In this document: positions 8,208 through 15,377 of the stretch, piece after piece
Numbering within the stretch: position 1 is the first letter of the stretch
How the letters are laid out: the number at the start of each line of letters is the position of its first letter
Assembly: GCA_023489375.1 (NCBI GenBank)
Contig: JAMDCX010000101.1
Location: 1 to 20,684 of the forward strand
Source: Planctomycetota bacterium
Lineage (GTDB): Bacteria; Planctomycetota; Phycisphaerae; WQYP01
DNA length: 20,684 bases
Reading direction: 5' to 3'
Made by a program: the position numbers and the translations under genes
The notes under the pieces: generated by a model
Seen by the model: only the letters and a program-made list of their open reading frames with translations
What the model was told of the DNA's origin: nothing
Database searches by the model: none

Positions 8208-9512
8208 ATGAGAAATCGTGTAGTGATAACGGGAATTGGATGGGTTACGCCTTTAGGCCGAAGCATCGAGGAAGTCTGGGCGAAGCTGCTGGAGGCACAA
8301 AGCGGTATTGCCATGACCACGCTGTTTGACGCACGTTATTTTCCCACCCAGTTTTCGGCGGAAGTTAAAAATTATCATTTGCCGGAGAATCTTAAACAAT
8401 CTGGAAAGCATGAAGACATCAGCCGGGCCACAGGCTTTGCGCTCGATGCGGCGCAGCAGGCCTGGCGTATGGCCGGCTTGCCGGAGCCGGGATCAGAAAA
8501 TAGTAAGGCGGTCGATCCTTATTCGGTCGGTGTGTATCTGGGCAGCGGCGAAGGCTCGCTGGATTTTGAGAATTTTACCCGGACCGCGCTGGCGTCCTGG
8601 AATCAGGAAAATCGCGGCCTGGATATGACTTTATGGGGACAACGCGCGTTGCAGTCTTTTCATGCGTTACGGGAAATTGAGCAGGAACCCGCCATGCCCA
8701 TCTCCCATTTGAGTATGGAATTCAACGCCCGCGGGCCGACGCTAAACTGTCTGACGGCATGCGCGGCGTCTACACAGGCTCTCGGCGAGGCGACGGAACT
8801 GATCCGGCGGGGAGATGCGGAAGTGATGATTTCCGGCGGGGCGCATTCCATGATTCATCCTTTTGGCGTAACGGGCTTTAACCGCCTGACCGCATTATCG
8901 ACTTTTAATGAAGACCCGGCGCGTTCCTGCCGGCCCTTTGACGCCACCCGCAGCGGGTTTGTCATTGGTGAAGGCGCCGGCGTGCTGATTCTCGAAAGTC
9001 TGGCCCACGCGGAGGCCCGCGGTGCCCGGATTCTGGCGGAAGTAGTGGGCTATGGCAGCAGTGCCGACGCCTATCGTGTCACTGATCAGCATCCAGAAGG
9101 TCGCGGGGCCATTGTCGCTATTGAATCCGCTCTGCGCGACGCGGGATTGCAGACTGGGGACATTGATTACATCAACGCCCACGGCACCGGCACAAAAGAA
9201 AATGATTCCACGGAAACCTTCGCCATTAAAGGCGTTTTCAAGGAACGGGCCAAACTGGTTCCCATCAGTAGTATCAAAAGCATGATGGGACACCTGATAG
9301 CCGCGGCCGGCGCGGTGGAGGCCATTACCTGCGTGTTGTGCATCCGGGATCAGATTATTCCGCCGACGGCTAATTACAGCGTTCCGGATCCGGAATGCGA
9401 TTTGGATTATGTCCCGAACCATGCCCGGAAAATCAAGGTGAATGTCGTGATGTCCAACAGCTTCGGCTTCGGCGGCCAGAATGATACGCTTATTATCCGA
9501 AATTTTTCCTGA
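8208..9512 (+). CDS. 3-oxoacyl-[ACP] synthase (FabF-like ketosynthase, KS)
   Basis: 434 residues with an intact condensing-enzyme active site: Cys185 in GPTLNCLTACAAS, His325 in YINAHGTGT, and Lys357 and His362 in IKSMMGHLIAAAG. The glycine-rich end GFGGQNDTLI is also present. It would catalyse decarboxylative Claisen condensation of an acyl chain with malonyl-ACP. GGAG lies about seven bases before the ATG. It follows the CLF-like gene in the same direction, and the two probably form a heterodimer like KS-alpha/KS-beta, although the order is the reverse of the usual actinobacterial one. No ACP, ketoreductase or malonyl transferase is next to it, so those partners must lie elsewhere. It could also be simply a second FabF, but the paired dead homologue argues for a dedicated pathway. 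Confidence 0.9.
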   Translation: MRNRVVITGIGWVTPLGRSIEEVWAKLLEAQSGIAMTTLFDARYFPTQFSAEVKNYHLPENLKQSGKHEDISRATGFALDAAQQAWRMAGLPEPGSENSKAVDPYSVGVYLGSGEGSLDFENFTRTALASWNQENRGLDMTLWGQRALQSFHALREIEQEPAMPISHLSMEFNARGPTLNCLTACAASTQALGEATELIRRGDAEVMISGGAHSMIHPFGVTGFNRLTALSTFNEDPARSCRPFDATRSGFVIGEGAGVLILESLAHAEARGARILAEVVGYGSSADAYRVTDQHPEGRGAIVAIESALRDAGLQTGDIDYINAHGTGTKENDSTETFAIKGVFKERAKLVPISSIKSMMGHLIAAAGAVEAITCVLCIRDQIIPPTANYSVPDPECDLDYVPNHARKIKVNVVMSNSFGFGGQNDTLIIRNFS

Positions 9513-9608
9513 AGCCCAACGAAGAAACAAAATTTACCGTTCACAGGTGTGATCGTTCATAACCGCAGCTTTGAAGTATCCGGGGGCCACGGTCACCTCA
9601 AAATCTTC

Positions 9609-9761
9609 GGGTAAGGAACTGAAGCATCATTACTTCCAGATAGTTGTTGTACCGGTTGGTGCGCAGATTCCGGGCACCATCCGTTAATATAGCCACCGGC
9701 TATGCCGGTGGTGGAGTATTCAATGGTAATGCCAATCGGGAAGTTATTATGGTCCCATTCC
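9609..9761. mobile_element. Hairpin repeat element, copy A (MITE-like)
   Basis: This matches 11731-11883 at the same length. The last 71 bases (9690-9760) differ from copy B by one base. It contains the perfect hairpin CCACCGGC-TAT-GCCGGTGG (9693-9711). The ends form imperfect 23-bp inverted repeats: 9615-9637 against 9739-9761, with 17 of 23 matching. TAA flanks both sides. No protein is encoded. It is best called a non-autonomous element; the parent transposase is not in the window. Confidence 0.75.
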
Positions 9762-9797
9762 TAATCGTTCATATTTGCAGTGTCCCACCGCGTTTCT

Positions 9798-9818
9798 GAG
9801 ATTTGAGATTTGAAATTT
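9798..9818. repeat. Heptamer tandem repeat
   Basis: Three copies of a 7-base unit: GAGATTT, GAGATTT, GAAATTT. It is noncoding and lies between elements A and C. Confidence 0.8.
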
Positions 9819-9912
9819 GAGAACGGATACCAGTCGCCGCATGGCGTTGTGGTGCTGCAGGGGTAATCTTGCGCCGTCATGCAGACATACCGCTATTGTA
9901 ACAGTATGTCGT

Positions 9913-10085
9913 TGGCGTGGTAATTTTTCCGGTCCACGTGGCCGTGCGGGGACTCGTCACCTAGCCGCCGGCTTTGCCGGCGGTGGAACGTACCATAAAA
10001 ATACTTCGCTGCGCCGGAACCAAACGACGTGATTTGCCCCCGATTTATCGTTATTACGGTCACGCCCGGTAAAATTACCACGCCC
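9913..10085. mobile_element. MITE-like element C with terminal inverted repeats and 8-bp target duplication
   Basis: Left end GGCGTGGTAATTTTTCCGG (9914-9932) and right end CCGGTAAAATTACCACGCC (10066-10084) are inverted repeats with 18 of 19 matching. The element is bracketed by TATGTCGT at 9905-9912 and again at 10086-10093, an 8-bp direct repeat typical of a target-site duplication. Inside is the hairpin CCGCCGGC-TTT-GCCGGCGG (9965-9983), a near copy of the hairpin in elements A and B. It has no coding capacity. It sits just upstream of the promoter of the PEP-CTERM gene. Confidence 0.8.
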
Positions 10086-10112
10086 TATGTCGTGAATAGT
10101 TACGAAAAAATC

Positions 10113-10142
10113 TTGACTTGACTATGGAAAAAGGTGTATTAT
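10113..10142 (+). promoter_or_regulatory. Strong sigma70-type promoter of the PEP-CTERM protease-like gene
   Basis: TTGACT (10113-10118) and TATTAT (10137-10142) lie 18 bases apart, each 5/6 to consensus. Transcription would begin near 10150, which rules out the upstream ATG at 10147 and supports the ATG at 10189. Element C ends 27 bases before the -35 box. Confidence 0.7.
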
Positions 10143-10188
10143 CACAATGGATATATTCAGTGAAGGACTTGAGAGCGGAGGTGTTGTT

Positions 10189-11613
10189 ATGTCAAAAGAT
10201 GCAAAACCAAGTCAATTACTGGCCGGGGCGTTGGCCTTATCCGCGTCGGTCTTTATTTGCCACAGCGCCGGGGCGGTGACGCCTAATGCGCCAATTGTAA
10301 TTCAGGGCGTGCAGCAGGGAGTTCTATATTCGCCACAAATTCATGCGATATTAACGGACCCATCCAGTGGTACTATTTTACAGGGCAACGGGGCCTATGG
10401 TGGCTATGGCAGTTACAGTTCCTCGTCTAGCGGGTCGGGACCATACTATGATATTCAAGGTTATTTGGACACCGGTACCAGCGGCATATTACTTAGTGAA
10501 TACGCCCAGAAGGGACTTGGTGTGGGCTTGGCAACATATAAAGGGACACCAGTTACATATACGGATACCGGGCTCGGTGGAGCCGCTTCTTACAACGTTT
10601 CGACACCATACGTTGTCGCTACTGCGCAATTAAGCTCTGGGAATTATCAGACGCAACTACCGACCACCGCCTACACCAACAGCATCGGCGCGGTGCAAAT
10701 GGAGACATCCACCAGTGGTGGTTACAATATTTTTGGTATGCCGGTCATGCAGGGGAAAGTGACGGTATTTCAACCGGGAAATTTTACAGATCTCAACAAT
10801 CCTGTTCCGACAAGCAGCTATATATATAATCCAGGAACACCGTACAGTCCCAATACGCCAACGAATCCCGGAATTGTGCCCACAACGTATCAGGTGCAGT
10901 TGAGTTTTGCCTCATTTTCCAGCCCATCATTGATTCAGCCAACTGGTGCTCCCGGTCCGGTGGAAGATGCCAATCCATTTATTGGTCCCAATCCGCTTAA
11001 TCCGCAGGGGTCTAATATTCCGCCGGTAACTATTGCCTATACAGAACCCACCTCCACAGGGGGGATAACACGCACCAGTACCGGCAGCTTTTTATTCGAC
11101 ACGGGTGCCGACTTATCTTTTATATCCACTGCTGAAGCGGCTAAATTGGGTATTTCCGAAACCACCAGCAGTTCCGGGAATATAACATTGGTCTATACTG
11201 ATACTGGACAGGCCGTACCTGACCAGTTCAGTTCGTCTATCACGGGGGCTGGAGGAAGTTCCGCCAGCCCGGTGGGTTTTTATCTCAATTCGCTTAGCCT
11301 TCAGACCACCAGTGGACAGACCATAGAGTTTGTCAACGCTCCCGTTGTGGTAATGGATGTAACGGTCACAAACCCCAACACCGGCCAGCCATTCACACTG
11401 GATGGGGATCTGGGCATGAACTTTTTTGAAAGCGGTGGACTATCCAGTCAGGATACCAATGGGTTTAGTTGGTTCACTTTTAACCAACCCGACGGTCTTT
11501 TAGGGCTGACACTGGCACCGGTTCCGGAGCCGCCCGTTGGGTTGTTGCTGCTGATCGGCGTCGGGGCTGTGGCCTTATTATGGCCACGGCGTGGCTATTG
11601 GCAACGGTTGTGA
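10189..11613 (+). CDS. Secreted PEP-CTERM protein with a two-lobed aspartic-protease-like fold
   Basis: 474 residues from the ATG at 10189, which has GGAGGT six bases upstream. A signal peptide (hydrophobic 10-24, likely cleavage after Ala-Gly-Ala near 29) begins it. The C-terminus has VPEP (445-448), a hydrophobic helix and an Arg pair, which is a PEP-CTERM/exosortase sorting tail. Two internal repeats each hold an aspartic-protease signature: YLDTGTSGILLSE (92-104) with YTDTG (124-128) and IFGMPVM (181-187); and LFDTGADLSFIS (302-313) with YTDTG (336-340) and DLGMNFF (407-413). DTG-T/A followed by a hydrophobic-Gly segment in each half is the pattern of pepsin-like enzymes, with Asp94 and Asp304 as candidate catalytic residues. 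Export, anchoring and protease activity are inferred. Repeat elements lie on both sides. Confidence 0.85.
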   Translation: MSKDAKPSQLLAGALALSASVFICHSAGAVTPNAPIVIQGVQQGVLYSPQIHAILTDPSSGTILQGNGAYGGYGSYSSSSSGSGPYYDIQGYLDTGTSGILLSEYAQKGLGVGLATYKGTPVTYTDTGLGGAASYNVSTPYVVATAQLSSGNYQTQLPTTAYTNSIGAVQMETSTSGGYNIFGMPVMQGKVTVFQPGNFTDLNNPVPTSSYIYNPGTPYSPNTPTNPGIVPTTYQVQLSFASFSSPSLIQPTGAPGPVEDANPFIGPNPLNPQGSNIPPVTIAYTEPTSTGGITRTSTGSFLFDTGADLSFISTAEAAKLGISETTSSSGNITLVYTDTGQAVPDQFSSSITGAGGSSASPVGFYLNSLSLQTTSGQTIEFVNAPVVVMDVTVTNPNTGQPFTLDGDLGMNFFESGGLSSQDTNGFSWFTFNQPDGLLGLTLAPVPEPPVGLLLLIGVGAVALLWPRRGYWQRL

Positions 11614-11636
11614 TAACACAAGCCACGTGCCAATGT

Positions 11637-11659
11637 GCAGCCGTTATATCGTCGGCTGC
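11637..11659 (+). terminator. Possible terminator hairpin after the PEP-CTERM gene
   Basis: GCAGCCG (11637-11643) pairs with CGGCTGC (11653-11659) across a 9-base loop, 24 bases after the stop codon. No T-run follows, so termination here is uncertain. Confidence 0.3.
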
Positions 11660-11730
11660 GGCTAAAAAGTAACCTGCTTGAAAAACAGATTCCATACGCC
11701 ATGATCTATCACGGCCGCAGTTGGTTTGTT

Positions 11731-11883
11731 GGGTAAGGAACGAGATCATAATAACTTCCATAAAGAGATTGTATCGGTTGGTGCGCGGATTCCGGAGCAT
11801 TGTCCGTCAAATAGCCACCGGCTTTGCCGGTGGTGGAGTATTCAATGGTAATGCCAATCGGGAAGTTATTATGGTCCCATTCT
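11731..11883. mobile_element. Hairpin repeat element, copy B (MITE-like)
   Basis: Second copy of the element at 9609-9761, in the same orientation and 2122 bases downstream. Its inverted ends match better than those of copy A: 11737-11759 against 11861-11883, about 19-20 of 23. The central hairpin is CCACCGGC-TTT-GCCGGTGG (11815-11833). TAA flanks both ends. The two copies bracket the PEP-CTERM gene as direct repeats. Confidence 0.75.
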
Positions 11884-11995
11884 TAAATACTGCTTTGTAT
11901 ATAGAACTTGGTACCTCCGAACTCCCGCGAAGCTTTTCCATTTCGGGCTGTATCATTTAACTTTTTTCCAAAATCGTATATCTTTCACCTGGTAA

Positions 11996-12016
11996 GGAGC
12001 CTGAACTACAGGCTCC
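11996..12016 (+). promoter_or_regulatory. Leader hairpin upstream of sucC
   Basis: GGAGCCTG and CAGGCTCC form a perfect 8-bp stem with a five-base loop, ending three bases before the AGGAG of sucC. The left arm itself contains GGAG. It could affect ribosome access or mRNA stability; it does not match a riboswitch I recognise. Confidence 0.5.
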
Positions 12017-12033
12017 CATAGGAGTTTGGTTAC

Positions 12034-13203
12034 ATGAAAATTCATGAATATCAGGCGCGCGAGCTTCTGGCCAAGGCTGGAATTCCCGTGCCGGCGGCGC
12101 GGGTTGTGGAAACCGCAGATCAGGCCGCCGCGGCTTTTGAAGAAAACGGCTTTTCCCTGCAGGTAGTCAAAGCGCAGGTATTTGCGGGCGGTCGTGGCAA
12201 AGCCGGTTTTGTCAAGCTGGTCAAATCCGGCGCGGAAGCCCGCGCCGCCGCGGATTTTATGCTCACGCATCGAATGATTTCCGTGCAGACCGGCCCGGAA
12301 GGCATTGTGGTCAAAAAACTGCTGTTGGCCGCAGCCGTGGATATTGCCCATGAATATTATCTGGGCATGGTTCTGGACCGCGACCGCTCGACGGTCAGTA
12401 TGATCGCTTCGGCGCAAGGCGGTGTAGAAATTGAAACTGTCGCGCATGAACACCCCGAAGCGATTATCAAGGAACCTCTGCATCCCGCTTTGGGAATGCA
12501 GAGCTTTCAAGCGCGGAAGACGGCCCTGGGCCTGGGCTTTACTGGTAAGCAGGCCCAGGTGGTGGCGGATCTGCTGCTGAAGCTGGCCCGCTTTTTTATT
12601 AATTATGATTGCTCGATCGCGGAAATTAACCCTTTGGTACTCACGAAGGACGGCAAAATTCTGGCCATCGACGCCAAGGTAAATTTTGATGATAATGCCC
12701 TGTTCCGCCATCCCGATATTCTGGCGCTTAAAGATGATAGCGAAACCGATGCCCTGGAAATTCGCGCTGCCGCCGCCAATCTTAATTACATTAAACTTGA
12801 TGGGGAGATTGCCTGCCTGGTCAACGGCGCCGGTCTGGCGATGGCGACCATGGATGTGATCCAGCTGCACGGCGGCCAACCGGCCAACTTTCTGGATGTC
12901 GGCGGTGGTGTCAAGGCGGAGGGCGCCATTGAAGCCTTCCGCATTATCCTTTCGGATAAAAAAGTCCGTGGGATACTGGTCAACATTTTCGGCGGCATCG
13001 CGCGGTGTGATCTTATTGCCGAGGCCCTGATTCAGGCGGGCCGTGAAGTCGGCTTCAAGGTTCCGGTAGTGGTCCGTCTGGAGGGCACCAACGTGGAAAA
13101 AGCCCGAACGATGCTCGGCGCCGCGCGGCATGAACTGCCGACATTACAGGTGGCCGACGATCTTAATGACGCCGCGAAAAAAATCGTTGCGGCGACGCGC
13201 TAA
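12034..13203 (+). CDS. sucC: Succinate-CoA ligase (ADP-forming) beta subunit
   Basis: 389 residues, close to the E. coli length of 388. It starts MKIHEYQARELLAKAGIPVP with AGGAG nine bases before the ATG. The N-terminal ATP-grasp domain (VFAGGRGKAGFVKL, then SIAEINPLVLTKDGKILAIDAKV for metal binding) is followed by the ligase/CoA domain (LVNGAGLAMATMDVI, FLDVGGG, VNIFGGIARCDLIAEAL). Together with SucD it interconverts succinyl-CoA and succinate with formation of a nucleoside triphosphate in the TCA cycle. sucD follows after 28 bases, so they form an operon. I see nothing damaged in this subunit. Confidence 0.97.
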   Translation: MKIHEYQARELLAKAGIPVPAARVVETADQAAAAFEENGFSLQVVKAQVFAGGRGKAGFVKLVKSGAEARAAADFMLTHRMISVQTGPEGIVVKKLLLAAAVDIAHEYYLGMVLDRDRSTVSMIASAQGGVEIETVAHEHPEAIIKEPLHPALGMQSFQARKTALGLGFTGKQAQVVADLLLKLARFFINYDCSIAEINPLVLTKDGKILAIDAKVNFDDNALFRHPDILALKDDSETDALEIRAAAANLNYIKLDGEIACLVNGAGLAMATMDVIQLHGGQPANFLDVGGGVKAEGAIEAFRIILSDKKVRGILVNIFGGIARCDLIAEALIQAGREVGFKVPVVVRLEGTNVEKARTMLGAARHELPTLQVADDLNDAAKKIVAATR

Positions 13204-13231
13204 GCGTCTGAAATTTTCAGGAGAACAATGC

Positions 13232-14185
13232 ATGTCCATATTGGTTAATAAAAACACCCGCGTGATTTGTCAGGGAATTACCGGCAGCGGTGGCGGTGCC
13301 TTTCACACCAGAGGCTGTCTGGATTACGGCACCCTGATGGTTGGCGGCACCAGCCCCGGCAAAGGCGGCAGCAAAGATGCCAATGGTCTGCCCGTTTTTG
13401 ATACGGTGGATCAGGCCGTACGGGCCACCGGCGCCCAGGCCACCATGATTTTTGTGCCCCCGCCGTTCGCCGCCGATGCTATTTGTGAAGCCGCGGCGGC
13501 GGGCATAAAGCTCATCGTGGCTGTTACGGAAGGCATTCCGGTATTGGACATGGTAAAAACCAAAAAATTTCTGGCCGACTTTGGGGATTCGGTAAAACTG
13601 GTGGGGCCAAACTGTCCCGGTGTCATTACGCCCGGTGAATGCAAAATTGGCATTATGCCCGGTTACATCCACACGCCGGCCCAAAAAGGCAAACGCGCGG
13701 TGGGCATTGTCAGCCGCTCGGGCACCTTGACTTATGAAGCCGTCTGGCAAACCACGCAGATGGGCTGGAGTCAAAGCACCTGCGTGGGCATTGGCGGCGA
13801 CCCGGTAAAAGGTATGGATTTTATTGATGTATTGGCGCTTTTTATTGGCGGCGACCCGGTAAAAGGTATGGATTTTATTGATGTTTTGGCGCTTTTTCAG
13901 GCGGACCCCTTAACCGATGCCATTGTCATGATCGGGGAAATTGGCGGGGCCGCGGAAGAAGCGGCGGCCACGTATATCCAAAAGCATGTCACCAAACCCG
14001 TGGTGGGCTTTATCGCCGGGCGCACCGCGCCGCCGGGCAAGCGCATGGGCCATGCCGGGGCGATTATCAGCGGCGGTGAAGGCACCGCCGAAAGCAAAAT
14101 TACCGCCATGCGTGCGGCCGGTATTCGCGTCGCGGATTCTCCCGCCGATATCGGGAAAACACTGCGGGAAGCAACCGGGGGCTGA
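13232..14185 (+). CDS. sucD: Succinate-CoA ligase alpha subunit, with an 18-residue internal duplication
   Basis: 317 residues from the ATG at 13232, with AGGAG eight bases upstream. It shows the CoA-binding N-terminus (NTRVICQGITGSGGGAFH), LVGPNCPGVITPGECKIGIMP, and KRMGHAGAIISGGEGTAESKI with the His that is phosphorylated during catalysis. Residues 187-204 (IGGDPVKGMDFIDVLALF) are repeated immediately at 205-222. The normal family has this segment once, between CVG and the following acidic-Pro turn, so the protein is about 18 residues too long there. The insertion is in frame and adds a strand-loop-helix near the start of the second domain. It may weaken or abolish function, or be an assembly error. 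The following glycosylase gene starts 1 bp after the stop. Confidence 0.95.
   Translation: MSILVNKNTRVICQGITGSGGGAFHTRGCLDYGTLMVGGTSPGKGGSKDANGLPVFDTVDQAVRATGAQATMIFVPPPFAADAICEAAAAGIKLIVAVTEGIPVLDMVKTKKFLADFGDSVKLVGPNCPGVITPGECKIGIMPGYIHTPAQKGKRAVGIVSRSGTLTYEAVWQTTQMGWSQSTCVGIGGDPVKGMDFIDVLALFIGGDPVKGMDFIDVLALFQADPLTDAIVMIGEIGGAAEEAAATYIQKHVTKPVVGFIAGRTAPPGKRMGHAGAIISGGEGTAESKITAMRAAGIRVADSPADIGKTLREATGG
13790..13897 (+). repeat. 54-bp tandem duplication inside sucD
   Basis: 13790-13843 and 13844-13897 are identical except at 13831/13885 (A against T), a silent change in a Val codon. The bases at the borders show no microhomology. The duplication keeps the reading frame. Confidence 0.97.
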
Positions 14186-14191
14186 GATGCC

Positions 14192-15088
14192 ATGGACGGG
14201 CCTGAAGTCGATGCGCTGTCTTTCCGGCTGGCGGCTCTCGCCAATCATCAGTGGGTGGATCGTCTTGATGTGCCGACCCATCGTTGGCAGGCTAATGTCC
14301 TGCTCAAACATTGCGCCGGTAAACGTATAAATCAAATTTACGCCCAGGGACGCTGGTTGCTGTGGAATTTCAGTCATGGTGTCAGTTGGGCTATTTATCC
14401 ATTAAAGCGCTGGCGCTGGAGTGCGCAGTGGGTGGATGGCAATAAGCCCATGGCTGCCAGTTGGAGCGGCCTGATCTCGCCGCTGACCGAGGCTGTTGGC
14501 CGCCGGCCTCTGCTGCGTATTACCCTTGAAAACGGCGGCTGTATTACCCTGTCGGGCCGCCCCTTGTTATGGGTGCTGCCGACGGAAAATCTGTATCGCC
14601 ATGCGTCCCTGGCTAATCTGGGACCGAAATTAACTGATGAGTTTTTAACGGATGAACTGTGGGAAAAGCGTTTACGCCTGACGGCCGGTAATAAGACCGT
14701 CTCCCAGGCGATTATGGATGAATCCGTGGTTGCTGGTATTGGCAATCAAATTAAATGCGAAATGCTTTTTGCCGGTGGCATTCATCCCGCCGCCCGTACC
14801 GGCACAATCAGCTCCGCCCAGATGCGCACCATGCTTTCCGCCGCCCGCCGCTGGGGCGCGGCCATGTGTCGTGCGACATTGGAGGGGCATCCTGTACGCG
14901 AATTGCCGCGGCATGTATATGACCGTGCCGGTGAACCCTGCGACAGTTGTGGCACCAGTATCGTAGCCGAACGTTGTGGCCGCGATGGCGAACGTTGTGG
15001 CCGCGATGGTTTATGGAGCTGGTTCTGCCCCCGATGCCAGTCGCGGCCCTGCCAACCCGTGCTCTTCAGCACTGATCCGGAAATCTAA
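14192..15088 (+). CDS. Fpg/Nei-family DNA glycosylase homologue with altered N-terminus
   Basis: 298 residues. The H2TH region is clear (MDESVVAGIGNQIKCEMLFAGGIHP, residues 175-199), as is the C-terminal zinc finger (EPCDSCG at 248-254, FCPRCQ at 278-283). These enzymes cut oxidised bases from DNA with the N-terminal Pro exposed after Met removal, and begin MPE(L/G)PEV. Here the open frame begins MDGPEVDAL and lacks that Pro. An ATG at 14187 followed by CCA is present in another frame; deleting two bases near 14192-14194 would give MPDGPEV. The usual Lys near residue 54 is Arg (GRWLLW), and the HLGMSG motif is missing. A 21-bp duplication adds ERCGRDG inside the zinc finger. So it is either a degenerate, inactive homologue or a frameshifted gene. 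It is in the sucCD operon. Confidence 0.85.
   Translation: MDGPEVDALSFRLAALANHQWVDRLDVPTHRWQANVLLKHCAGKRINQIYAQGRWLLWNFSHGVSWAIYPLKRWRWSAQWVDGNKPMAASWSGLISPLTEAVGRRPLLRITLENGGCITLSGRPLLWVLPTENLYRHASLANLGPKLTDEFLTDELWEKRLRLTAGNKTVSQAIMDESVVAGIGNQIKCEMLFAGGIHPAARTGTISSAQMRTMLSAARRWGAAMCRATLEGHPVRELPRHVYDRAGEPCDSCGTSIVAERCGRDGERCGRDGLWSWFCPRCQSRPCQPVLFSTDPEI
14968..15009 (+). repeat. 21-bp tandem duplication inside the glycosylase zinc finger
   Basis: 14968-14988 and 14989-15009 are identical and in frame, doubling ERCGRDG (residues 260-266 and 267-273). The loop between the two Cys pairs grows from 18 to 25 residues, where about 16 is usual, and gains an extra Cys. Confidence 0.95.
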
Positions 15089-15377
15089 ATACACCACCCG
15101 GCGTACGCTGCACAGAATAATGCTTCCATGGTCATACATCATAGCCGCAGGATCAATGGAGGCGGGAAATGTAATCAAGCCTCCTGTGTGGAGCAAACGT
15201 GTCAACCGCGACAGGGATGTTAAACACTTCCAGGTATATGGACCGTTATGCCATCTCCCTGATCAATTACGCATCAGGTAAATGTGATGGCGCGAGCCAT
15301 CGCGATAATGTGCTTTGCGATTCGTGTGGATTTCGGATTAAATAGTAAGGCTGCGGAAAGTAAAGGAGTGGTCTAAC
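15089..15377. other. Intergenic region before the HD-GYP regulator
   Basis: 289 bases with no gene. It contains a small perfect hairpin, GATGGC-GCGA-GCCATC (15286-15301), and a candidate promoter at 15315-15343. Confidence 0.5.
15315..15343 (+). promoter_or_regulatory. Candidate promoter of the HD-GYP regulator
   Basis: TTGCGA (15315-15320) and TTAAAT (15338-15343) are 17 bases apart, each 4/6 to consensus, 35 bases before the start codon. Confidence 0.4.

Larger units (their letters stand above)
9513..10188. other. Repeat-rich intergenic region
   Basis: About 675 bases without a gene. It holds hairpin element copy A (9609-9761), a heptamer repeat (9798-9818), the inverted-repeat element C (9913-10085) and a strong promoter at 10113-10142. 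Short open frames here cross these elements and have no ribosome binding sites. Confidence 0.6.
11614..12033. other. Intergenic region before sucC
   Basis: About 420 bases. It contains a hairpin just after the PEP-CTERM gene (11637-11659), hairpin element copy B (11731-11883) and the sucC leader with a perfect hairpin (11996-12016). I could not place a confident sucC promoter. Confidence 0.55.

Noticed and set aside
9513..9540. Terminator after the ketosynthase gene
   Set aside because: No hairpin followed by a T-run is present.
10147..10188. Upstream ATG of the PEP-CTERM gene as its start
   Set aside because: It lies at or before the predicted transcription start, and the ATG at 10189 has a much better ribosome binding site and signal peptide.
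9609..11883. The repeated elements as a CRISPR array
   Set aside because: Only three copies exist, with irregular spacing, different ends and a gene between them; there is no regular spacer pattern.
11953..13131. 392-residue minus-strand open frame opposite sucC
   Set aside because: It is antisense to the clear sucC gene; long antisense frames are expected from codon bias.
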